64,000 bases of DNA, from the NCBI GenBank assembly GCA_963730065.1, contig CAVSQL010000006.1, positions 744,001 through 808,000 on the forward strand, written 5' to 3'. Positions 38,304 to 45,556 of the stretch are shown here, one piece after another. Numbering within the stretch: position 1 is the stretch's first letter; each line of letters begins with the position of its first letter. A program made the translations under genes and the position numbers. Under the pieces are notes generated by a model that saw only the letters and a program-made list of their open reading frames with translations, did no database searches and was not told the DNA's origin. Source of the stretch: UBA9676 sp963730065 (lineage in GTDB: Bacteria; Actinomycetota; Actinomycetes; Streptosporangiales; Streptosporangiaceae).

Positions 38304-40730
38304 GTGCGTACGGTTCAGCCTGCGGACAAAGACGCGCCGCCAACGATTCGGCTCGCGGGCAAAGGAGCGCTGCCTGCGGTTCGGCTCGCGACGATCCTGG
38401 GGATGCTCGCCACGGCGGCCCTGCTCGGCGTCCTGTCCGCCACGGCTGGTCTCGGCGTCGCCGGCTGGATCGCCGGGCTGGCCACCGGTTCGGCGGCGAC
38501 CGCGCTGATTGTCGCTGCCCGCAGGCGCAGCGACCAGCCGGCGATGTTCCCGGCGGACTGGGTCACCCTGACCCGGGCGCTGCTGATCGCCGGGGTCGCG
38601 GGCCTGGTTGCCGACTCGTTCGTCCGGCCGGTGTCGACCACAGCGCTGGTCACCCTGTCCACCGTCGCGCTGGTCCTCGACGCGGTGGACGGGCAGGTGG
38701 CGCGCCGGACCGGCACCGCCACCGAGCTGGGCGCCCGCATCGACGGCGAGACCGACGCGTTCCTCATCCTGCTGCTCAGCATCTACGTGTCCCAGGACTA
38801 CGGCGGCTGGGTGCTGGCCATCGGCGCCGCCCGCTACGCGCTGCTGCTAGCGGGCTGGCTGATCCCGTGGCTGGCCGCGCCGTTGCCACCCCGGTACTGG
38901 GGCAAGGTCGTGGCCGCGGTCCAGGGCATCGTGCTCACCGTCGCCGCCTCCGGACTGCTCGACCGCCTCGTCGGGATGATCGCGGTCGCCGCCGCGTTGC
39001 TGCTGCTGGCCGAGTCGTTCGGCCGCAACGTGATCTGGCTGTACCGCACCGGTGCCGGCCCGCGCACCAGCCGGGCTCTGCGGCTGGCCATCACCGCGGG
39101 GTCGGTCGTGCTCGTGTGGGGTGTTCTCGTCGCGCCCGACCGTGCCTTGCGGTTCACCCCCGCCGCCTTTGCCCGCATCCCCGTGGAGGGGCTGGTCCTG
39201 GTTGCTATCGCGCTGGTGCTGCCGACCTGGCCGCGACGGATCGTGGCCGCCGTCGCTGGAATCCTGTTCGGCCTGCTCACCCTCGTCAAGATCCTCAACA
39301 TAGCGTTCTACGAGGAGATCGGGCGGGCGTTCAACCCGGTGTTCGGCTGGCTCGACATCGGCCCGGCTATTGGCGTGGTACGCGACACGATCGGCCCCAC
39401 GCGCACGAACATCGCGCTCGCCGCGCTCTGGCTCGGTCTCATCCTGCTCGTCGGCGCAATCACCGCAGCAACGATTCACATCACCGCCGTGGCCGCCCGG
39501 CATCGCCGCGCCACGGTTCGCGGGCTCGCCGCCCTCACAGCAGTCTGGGCGCTGTGCGTGGGCCTGTCACTGCAACTCGTCCCGGGATCTCCGGTCGCCT
39601 CGACCAGCGCCGCCGGGCTGGCCGTCGCGCAGGTGCGCGACACCCAGGTAGCGCTCCGCGACCAGCGCCGTTTCGAGCAGGCCCTCCACGGCTCCGACCC
39701 CGAAGCCAGCGTCCCCGCCTCGGACCTGCTCACCGGATTGCGCGGCAAGGACGTCATCATCGCCTTCGTCGAAAGCTACGGGCAGGTCGCCGTTCAGGGC
39801 ACGAACGTCTCCCCCGGCATCGACGCCGTCCTGCGCCGGGACACCGCCTCGCTGGCCCACGCCGGCTGGTCCACGCGGAGCGCCTGGCTCACCTCCCCGG
39901 GCTTCGGCGGGGTCAGCCAGCTCGCCCACTCCACCCTGCAGTCGGGGCTGTGGGTCAACACCGAACTGCGGTATGCCGACCTGGTCGCCAGCCGCCGGTT
40001 CACCCTCAGCGACGCCTTCGACAAGGCCGGCTGGCGCACCGTGAGCGACAGCCCCGAGGACGACCCCGTCTGGCCGCCCGGCACGTCCTTTTACCACTTC
40101 GACAAGCTCTACAACCGGTTCAACGTCGGCTACCACGGCCCGGCTTTCAGCTACGCCTCGATGCCCGACGAGTACACCATGGCCGCCTTCCAGCGGCTCG
40201 TACTCGCCCCCAGCCGCCAGCCCGTGATGGCCGAGATCGACCTGGTCTCCTCGCACTATCCCTGGGCCCCGCTGCCGACCATGGTGCCCTGGAACAAGAT
40301 CGGCAACGGCTCGATATTCGACCCGATGCCCGCGCGCGGCGAGACCCCGCTCTCCATCCTGGCCAGCGCCAGCAAGGAGCGCCAGGCCTTCGCCAAGTCG
40401 ATCCAGTACTCGCTGCAGACCCTCACCTCATGGGTCACCGAGCTCAAAGACCCAAACCTCGTGCTCATTCTGCTCGGCGACGAGCAGCCCGCTAGCCCTA
40501 TCACCCGCCCCGGGGCCAGCCACGAGGTGGTGATCTCGATCATCGCCCGCGACCCTTCCGTGTTCAGGCAGATTGCCCCCTGGGGTTGGCCGGACGGGCT
40601 GCTGCCCGGCCCCTCCGCTCCGCTCGAGCCAATGGACGCCTTCCGCAACCAGTTCCTCGGCGCCTTCAGCACGGCCTCGTCCCAAGCGGCGTCGGCCCAT
40701 CGACCCGCAGCACCCGAACCGCCACGGTGA
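38304..40730 (+). CDS. CDP-alcohol phosphatidyltransferase fused to sulfatase/LTA-synthase-like domain
   Basis: About 808 residues. The N-terminal part has the complete CDP-alcohol phosphatidyltransferase signature DG-x2-AR-x8-G-x3-D-x3-D (Asp129, Gly130, Gly143, Asp147, Asp151) and six or so helices. A second membrane region follows, then an extracellular alkaline-phosphatase-superfamily domain with KDVIIAFVESYGQVAVQ, TSPGFGGVSQLAHSTLQSGL, SSHYPWAPL and LILLGDEQP, like LTA synthase and phosphoethanolamine transferases. It could make a phospholipid and then transfer its head group. The start is chosen at GTG 38304 because GGAGG precedes it; the frame is open to 38241. Confidence 0.8.
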   Translation: MRTVQPADKDAPPTIRLAGKGALPAVRLATILGMLATAALLGVLSATAGLGVAGWIAGLATGSAATALIVAARRRSDQPAMFPADWVTLTRALLIAGVAGLVADSFVRPVSTTALVTLSTVALVLDAVDGQVARRTGTATELGARIDGETDAFLILLLSIYVSQDYGGWVLAIGAARYALLLAGWLIPWLAAPLPPRYWGKVVAAVQGIVLTVAASGLLDRLVGMIAVAAALLLLAESFGRNVIWLYRTGAGPRTSRALRLAITAGSVVLVWGVLVAPDRALRFTPAAFARIPVEGLVLVAIALVLPTWPRRIVAAVAGILFGLLTLVKILNIAFYEEIGRAFNPVFGWLDIGPAIGVVRDTIGPTRTNIALAALWLGLILLVGAITAATIHITAVAARHRRATVRGLAALTAVWALCVGLSLQLVPGSPVASTSAAGLAVAQVRDTQVALRDQRRFEQALHGSDPEASVPASDLLTGLRGKDVIIAFVESYGQVAVQGTNVSPGIDAVLRRDTASLAHAGWSTRSAWLTSPGFGGVSQLAHSTLQSGLWVNTELRYADLVASRRFTLSDAFDKAGWRTVSDSPEDDPVWPPGTSFYHFDKLYNRFNVGYHGPAFSYASMPDEYTMAAFQRLVLAPSRQPVMAEIDLVSSHYPWAPLPTMVPWNKIGNGSIFDPMPARGETPLSILASASKERQAFAKSIQYSLQTLTSWVTELKDPNLVLILLGDEQPASPITRPGASHEVVISIIARDPSVFRQIAPWGWPDGLLPGPSAPLEPMDAFRNQFLGAFSTASSQAASAHRPAAPEPPR

Positions 40731-40758
40731 GCGGGGCGACGAGACGGGCCCGGATGAG

Positions 40759-41400
40759 TCAGGGCAGGTGGCTGGTGTCGTTGACGCAATGGACGGCGGC
40801 AAATCCGCGGCCGTGCCATCGGATCTCGTTAATGCAGGCGGAGCCGAGATATAGCCGGTAAAGGGTGCCAAGCGGGACACCGAGTGCCCGGCACAGCAGG
40901 ATCTTTATCGGGGTAATGTGACTCACCACCAGGACGGTCTTGCCGCCGTGGTCCCGCAGCAGCCGGTCACAGGCCCGGTTTACCCGGTGTGCGGTGTCGG
41001 TGAAGCTCTCCCCGCCCGGGGGTGCCTGTTCGGGGTCGCGCCGCCAGGCTGCCGCGGCTGCGGGCCATCGCTGCTGGATTTCTGCCAGGGTGAAGCCATC
41101 CCAGTCACCGAAGTCGGTTTCACGAAGATCATCATCGATGACCGCGGTCAGGCCCACTTCGCCGGCCGCAATGGCGGCGGTGGCGACAGCGCGCTGCAAT
41201 GGCGAGCTGACCACGGCATCGATCGGGGCACCGGTGGCTAGGCGGCAGGCGGCGGCCTGGGCCTGCCGGGTTCCGTTGGCGCTAAGCGGGAGGTCGCGCA
41301 GCCCGCTGAAGCGGTGTTCGGGTGACAGTTGGGTATCGCCGTGCCGCAGCAGGATGGTGGTGGTGGGATCTGCTGTGGGGTTATCCCAGCCCAGTGTCAT
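40759..41400 (-). CDS. Histidine phosphatase family protein
   Basis: A 213-residue phosphatase of the phosphoglycerate mutase-like branch. The nucleophile His is in LLRHGDTQLSPEHRFSG. The second catalytic His lies in VVSHITPIK, and Arg/Glu residues occur in SSPLQRAVATA and LRETDFGDWDG. The chosen ATG at 41400 lies right at the family start, with GGGACAGG upstream. Similar enzymes act in cobalamin (CobC) and other pathways by removing phosphate from a nucleotide-like intermediate, so a step in the locus pathway is plausible. Confidence 0.88.
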   Translation of the reverse strand: MTLGWDNPTADPTTTILLRHGDTQLSPEHRFSGLRDLPLSANGTRQAQAAACRLATGAPIDAVVSSPLQRAVATAAIAAGEVGLTAVIDDDLRETDFGDWDGFTLAEIQQRWPAAAAAWRRDPEQAPPGGESFTDTAHRVNRACDRLLRDHGGKTVLVVSHITPIKILLCRALGVPLGTLYRLYLGSACINEIRWHGRGFAAVHCVNDTSHLP

Positions 41401-41604
41401 ATGCCTGTCCCGCGAGGATGACGACAATGTTGTGTCGACTGTGCCCATGACAGCAAGACGAACATGTCGGCGGAACGGTTCAGCCGCCCAACCTTGGCCT
41501 TGTCACAGTGCCCGTGCCGCATGACCTGGCCGGGCTGGTCACCGGCGTGGTACCGGTACTCGCCCATCAGGATGGCCAGGTCGCCCGGATAGTCAGGCCG
41601 AGCG

Positions 41605-41982
41605 TCAGCATCGTGCGTGGTATCCGCCAAACGCGACGGGAGTCTCCCACACCCGCACTGCCAGTGCCTCGCCGCCCGCGGCAGCGACGGCGGGCGAGAG
41701 GCTGTCATGCACCCAGCGGGCGAACACCTCGACTGTGACCGCCTCGGCCCCGGCTGGGCGTATCTCCTCCAGGTTGCGGCCTTCGACACGGCTGGTCAGC
41801 TCGGCCAGCGCCGCTTCCAGTACATCCAGATCACAGACCATGCCCCGGTCGTCGAGTTGCTCGCGGTCCACCACGATCTCAATCCGGTAGTCATGATCAT
41901 GCAGTTCCCCCTCTGGCCCGGGCAGTCCCGGCATGATATGGAAAGCATGGACGCTTCGGCTCAACCCGACCTCACAGGTCAC
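41605..41982 (-). CDS. 6-pyruvoyl tetrahydropterin synthase family protein, Glu variant
   Basis: A 125-residue PTPS/QueD-fold protein. Zinc ligands are His12, His28 and His30 (SVHAFH and LHDHDY). The nucleophilic Cys of PTPS and QueD, four residues before the His-x-His, is replaced by Glu24 (EGELHDH). This is the change seen in PTPS-III enzymes, which make 6-hydroxymethyl-dihydropterin from dihydroneopterin triphosphate. The GTG at 41982 has AGGAG 8 bases upstream and overlaps the stop of the dehydrogenase gene, giving coupling. The substrate here is inference. Confidence 0.85.
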   Translation of the reverse strand: MTCEVGLSRSVHAFHIMPGLPGPEGELHDHDYRIEIVVDREQLDDRGMVCDLDVLEAALAELTSRVEGRNLEEIRPAGAEAVTVEVFARWVHDSLSPAVAAAGGEALAVRVWETPVAFGGYHARC

Positions 41983-42952
41983 CGGCAGCACTCCTGTCGT
42001 AGTCAAGAACGGCATGCATCAACCCGGGTATCCCCTGGTCCACGGCTCGGAACGCCTCGGCTGCGTGGCCGAAGGCGAAGACGTGAGTGCACAGCTGTGC
42101 CAACGGTAGTTCGGCCAGCAGCTCAACGGCCTCCCGGCGGCGCCGAGACCGGGTCCAGGTCCCAGACAGCCGGGCCGGCACCGTGGAAACTTGAGTGCTG
42201 CGGATGATCAGACGCCGCCGGTGGAAGGCGCCGCCGAGCGGCAGCACCACTGGTTTGGTGCCGAACCACGACGCTATCAACAGGGTTCCCTCGTGGGCCA
42301 GCATGTTCAGCGCCATCGCTGGCGCATCCGGGTTACCGCTGGCGTCAATGACCAGCGGAACCTTCTCTTCCGCCAGTTCCTCCGGTGCTGTGGTGGTGAC
42401 GCCGAGGCTGCTGGCCATGGCGCGGCGCCACGCCTGCGGCTCGGCAATCAGTGGCCGCCATCCGGAGCGCTGCAACAGCAGGCCGGTCAGCAGCCCGAGG
42501 ACGCCGGCGCCGAGCACGATGACCCGGTCGCGATATCCGGTCCCCGCATCAAGCGTCACCTGCAACGCCGTCTCGACCAGCGGGAACAAGGTTGCGGACG
42601 CGGGGTCGATGGCAGGCAGCGGAATCAGTTCATCAGCCCGCGCCGCGAATACGTCCTGGTGCGGATGGAACGCGAAAACCGCCTGTCCGGACTCCGCTAC
42701 TTCGCCGACACACGCATACCCATAGGCGAAGGGATAGGAGAAGGCGCCGCCAAGCGCGTCGATCGTGTCGTCCAGTGCCAACTCCGCAGGGACCTCGCCG
42801 CGGTACACCAGGCGTTCGGTGCCACCGCTGATGCCAGAGCACAAGGTGCGGACGAGGAGCTCACCGGCCGCAGGCAGCGGTGTGGGCAGTTCCCTGATCT
42901 CCACACAGCGCGGCGCGGTATGAAATAGCGCGCGGGCAGGCACGCAGCTCAT
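41972..42952 (-). CDS. BchC-like zinc-type dehydrogenase
   Basis: A 326-residue medium-chain dehydrogenase-like protein. The early segment LCSGISGGTERLVYRG and FAYGYACVGEVAESG recall BchC-like enzymes, which lack the His of the usual GHE motif. The Rossmann part has VIVLGAGVLGLLTG, a GxGxxG motif. It should oxidise or reduce a hydroxyl or keto group with NAD(P), perhaps on the side chain of a pterin. The start ATG has a weak GGTAA site upstream. It is first in a two-gene unit with the PTPS gene. Confidence 0.8.
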   Translation of the reverse strand: MSCVPARALFHTAPRCVEIRELPTPLPAAGELLVRTLCSGISGGTERLVYRGEVPAELALDDTIDALGGAFSYPFAYGYACVGEVAESGQAVFAFHPHQDVFAARADELIPLPAIDPASATLFPLVETALQVTLDAGTGYRDRVIVLGAGVLGLLTGLLLQRSGWRPLIAEPQAWRRAMASSLGVTTTAPEELAEEKVPLVIDASGNPDAPAMALNMLAHEGTLLIASWFGTKPVVLPLGGAFHRRRLIIRSTQVSTVPARLSGTWTRSRRRREAVELLAELPLAQLCTHVFAFGHAAEAFRAVDQGIPGLMHAVLDYDRSAAGDL

Positions 42953-43087
42953 TTACCCGCCATCTATCTACACAAAACGGTTGATTTTTCCCACCTGGTG
43001 TAGGAACGCAAATACAACGGTGTCCCGTCGTACGCACCGCCGGCCGGACACAGATCAGCCGGTTATCGCGCAGGGCCCGAGACTGTG

Positions 43088-43474
43088 CTACCCACGGGCG
43101 ATCGTGATCGGACGTGCTGCGTGTGCGGAGAGGGCAGCGAGATCATGCGGGTCGCTGGTGAGGACGATAGGGCTGGGGCACGTGCTGGCGAATGCGGCTA
43201 CGACGGCGTCGGTTGCGGTGATCGTCGCGGGCCGGCCAGTGGCGGTGCGCAGCCGCGCCGCCTCGCGAGCGTGAGGCTCGGTCACGTCCCGGACCTGGCA
43301 AGCGCGCAGTAGCCGGTTGGCGTGGAAGTCCCGGCGGTGATCTCCGGTGAGCGACTCGGCCAGGACAACCGATGGAACTTGGGCGGGCCAGAGCCCGCGC
43401 CGACGCAGTTCGATGAGGCGGGCGCGCTGGCCTGCCAGTGCGCTGACGCCCCCGGCGTCCAGTATCAGTGTCAT
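43088..43474 (-). CDS. PIN-domain toxin (VapC-like)
   Basis: A 128-residue PIN ribonuclease. Acidic residues are seen as LDAGGVSALAG near the start, VVLAESLTGD, and TATDAVVAAFA near the end, with a final VLTSDPHDLAAL. This fits the VapC-type fold, which cleaves RNA. It overlaps the antitoxin gene by 4 bases (ATGA), so the pair is coupled. The order antitoxin first, toxin second is the usual one. Confidence 0.88.
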   Translation of the reverse strand: MTLILDAGGVSALAGQRARLIELRRRGLWPAQVPSVVLAESLTGDHRRDFHANRLLRACQVRDVTEPHAREAARLRTATGRPATITATDAVVAAFASTCPSPIVLTSDPHDLAALSAHAARPITIARG

Positions 43475-43734
43475 GCGCTGCGCGCCTGGCCGGTGCCGTC
43501 CCGTCCGTCCGGCAGGATGGCGTCGGCCCAATCCCGGGCGGCCTTGAGCTCGTGCTGCGGGACGGGCCCAAGCTCGTTGTCCAGGTCGGCAAGGTAAGCA
43601 TCTAGCTCGTTGATCTTGGCCCGCCGGTCAAGCTCCTCGGCCAGTGCCGCCGCAGCCAGCCGCGATACGTTAAGGCCCGCCGCCTTGGCTTGGTTGAGCA
43701 GGTCGTCAGGGATCGTAACGTTCACCCTCGCCAT
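43471..43734 (-). CDS. CcdA/RHH-type antitoxin
   Basis: An 87-residue antitoxin. The N-terminus MARVNVTIPDDLLNQAKAAG is a ribbon-helix-helix DNA-binding domain of the CcdA type, and the tail (DAYLADLDNELGPVPQHELK) would block the toxin. A start 6 bases earlier (ATG at 43740) is also possible. No ribosome binding site is seen, and a TATATT box lies just before the ATG, which suggests a leaderless transcript. Together with the PIN gene it forms a type II toxin-antitoxin module of mixed lineage. Confidence 0.85.
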   Translation of the reverse strand: MARVNVTIPDDLLNQAKAAGLNVSRLAAAALAEELDRRAKINELDAYLADLDNELGPVPQHELKAARDWADAILPDGRDGTGQARSA

Positions 43735-43736
43735 GC

Positions 43737-43759
43737 GCATAATATACACACTATTACGC
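43737..43759. promoter_or_regulatory. Toxin-antitoxin operator
   Basis: An imperfect inverted repeat, GCATAATA-N7-TATTACGC, overlaps the start region of the antitoxin and its TATATT box. The RHH domain could bind it for autoregulation. Confidence 0.55.
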
Positions 43760-44334
43760 CAGCGTGTCGTCCGCTCAAACCCGCGTCCCCGCGCCCGAAA
43801 CGCGCCCGGACAAGACCCCTGCGAGCACGTTTCCGCAGGCCAGGGCCATGCACAGCAACCCCCTCCGGAGCCGTGAGGGATGTGCACGGCCGTGAGGCCA
43901 TCGGGTGCGGCCGGCGGGACATGAGGGGTAGGTGTTTGAGCAGCGCTGATCCAGCGGCCGCGATTGGTCAGGCCTCGCCGGGGTTGTTCGCCGGTTCGAT
44001 CAGGCGTTCACCGCCGGTTCGGCGCTCACCGAGCGGGAGGCGGTAGCGACCGTCCGGGACCGGTTCGGCGCCAGGACCCAGACGTCCTGAGCCGCCATGC
44101 AGTCCCGCGCTGGGCGGCCGGGGTTGGTGGCCTCAGCTGACGGCAGGCGGCGGGTCTTTTGGCGGGGTGGGGTCAGGTTGTGCTTCCTGCAGTACGTATT
44201 CCACGGCGCGCTTACCTTCGAGTGAGCGGCCCTGCGCCCAGGAGGCGGCTACCAGCAGCAGTCCCGGCAGTGCCTGCACTGTATGAAGATCCGCCCTTTA
44301 TGTACCTGGGCGAGTCGGTGGTCCAGACGACGCC
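43760..44334. other. Gap with possible regulator remnants
   Basis: No intact gene. Around 43990-44090 a plus frame reads FDQAFTAGSALTEREAVATV before a stop, like the junction of AAA-TPR regulators with their C-terminal region. On the minus strand near 44160-44290 another frame (LPGLLLVAASWAQGRSLEGK) looks coding but is not recognised. Confidence 0.35.
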
Positions 44335-45249
44335 TTACCATTTCGCGACCGATTTCCACTCCCTGAGGCGCTGCGCGATGAGCTTGGCCCGCTCCTCCTC
44401 GCTCCCGCCGTCCAGCACCTGGAGGTCTGAGGGGTCGGCTCGAAGGTAGACGCCGGATGTCCGGGCATTCAGCCCGGTGTCGCGATCCGACCGTGTCGTC
44501 CAGTACCCGGTGGCGCGGTCGGCGGTCTCCACCTTGATCTCGCCGGTGCCCTCGAGCTGCGGGGCGTCCGGGTGCCGGGGGCGCTCGCCCTTCCAGAAGT
44601 AGAGAATGCCGGCCGGATCCCTGCGCTCCTTCGCAGCCTCGCTCCAGTAGCGGGCCGACAGGGTGCCGTCCTCCTGCCAGGCCCGGCCCGTCACGTTCAG
44701 GCCACCGTCGCGGTCCCGCGAGATGCGCAGGAGACCCACCGCCGACGGTTCGGCCTCTGTCCGCATGGTCAGCGAGAGCTGCCACCACAGCCCTTCGACC
44801 GGGCCGCGGCGACCCTCGGTCTCGATCGCCTTGCGGAGCTTCTGGTTGATCGCGCGAACCTCCGCCGGGCTGGTGGCCGGGTTGTAGCGGACGGAGGTCA
44901 GCCCGAGCAGGTCGCTCGGCAGCTTCGAACCGTTCGCGTGGATGATGAACGTGCGCCGGATGCCGAGCGCGCCGCCGAACAGCCCGGCCTCGAACACCAC
45001 GTTGTCGCGCGGCGACGCCTGGCCGGACTGGGACGCATCCGTCGTGGTCCAGTCGTCCTGGGCGAACACGAACGCGGCGAAATCGACCTCCTGGGAGAGT
45101 TCGACGAGCCGGTCGAGGGTGGACCGCCCCGGGTTGAACGTGGTCGTCCAGGGCTCGACGTCGGCGACGTCCTCGAGCCCGCGTGTGATCGCCTGGAGCA
45201 GTTTGGCCTGCTCGCCCGATGACCCGAGGAAGATGCGCGGTTTGGTCAT
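44335..45249 (-). CDS. TIR-like (PF10137-type) effector with C-terminal beta-rich domain
   Basis: A 304-residue protein. Residues 3-140 match the CAP12/Pycsar TIR-like nucleotide-binding family: KPRIFLGSSGEQAKLL at the start, NPGRSTLDRLVELSQ, and RDNVVFEAGLFGGALGIRRT, with Glu87 as probable catalytic residue. The C-terminal 150 residues begin VEGLWWQLSL and are rich in strands (GLLRISRDRDGGLNVTGRAW, ILYFWKGERP, GTGEIKVETA), like a small lipocalin-type barrel such as that of Cap15 effectors. TIR domains of this kind degrade NAD+ when triggered. No cyclase gene lies in the window. The C-terminal assignment is inference. Confidence 0.8.
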   Translation of the reverse strand: MTKPRIFLGSSGEQAKLLQAITRGLEDVADVEPWTTTFNPGRSTLDRLVELSQEVDFAAFVFAQDDWTTTDASQSGQASPRDNVVFEAGLFGGALGIRRTFIIHANGSKLPSDLLGLTSVRYNPATSPAEVRAINQKLRKAIETEGRRGPVEGLWWQLSLTMRTEAEPSAVGLLRISRDRDGGLNVTGRAWQEDGTLSARYWSEAAKERRDPAGILYFWKGERPRHPDAPQLEGTGEIKVETADRATGYWTTRSDRDTGLNARTSGVYLRADPSDLQVLDGGSEEERAKLIAQRLREWKSVAKW

Positions 45250-45556
45250 GCGCGCTTCATGATGACGGGCATGACGCACACGCTACACGGCGGGCCGCGC
45301 GGGGCTGCGTGGGGTGATGCCCAGGTGGCGGAGCTGGCACCGGTACTTGTCGTGGTCGCAGCCACCACCAGCACGTCACCCCGAACAGCCGCACACCCCG
45401 CGACAGCTGGTCCGGTCACACCCGCCTGTTCCGGCTCCCCATGTCCCAGTCCTACTCGCCGCTGAATGCGGCAACGGAGCGGAGTGATAACATCCGGCCG
45501 ATGCCCACGATAGGCCAGCTCACACGGCCTCGCGGTCCTTCCCAGGTGCCCCGGCG
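45250..45556. other. Intergenic region
   Basis: Between the divergent TIR-like gene and the fusion kinase gene. Probably holds both promoters; no motif was recognised. Confidence 0.35.

Noticed and set aside
38867..40495. 542-residue plus-strand frame inside the fusion gene
   Set aside because: Out-of-frame shadow, very rich in Arg; the main frame carries the CDP-alcohol phosphatidyltransferase signature.
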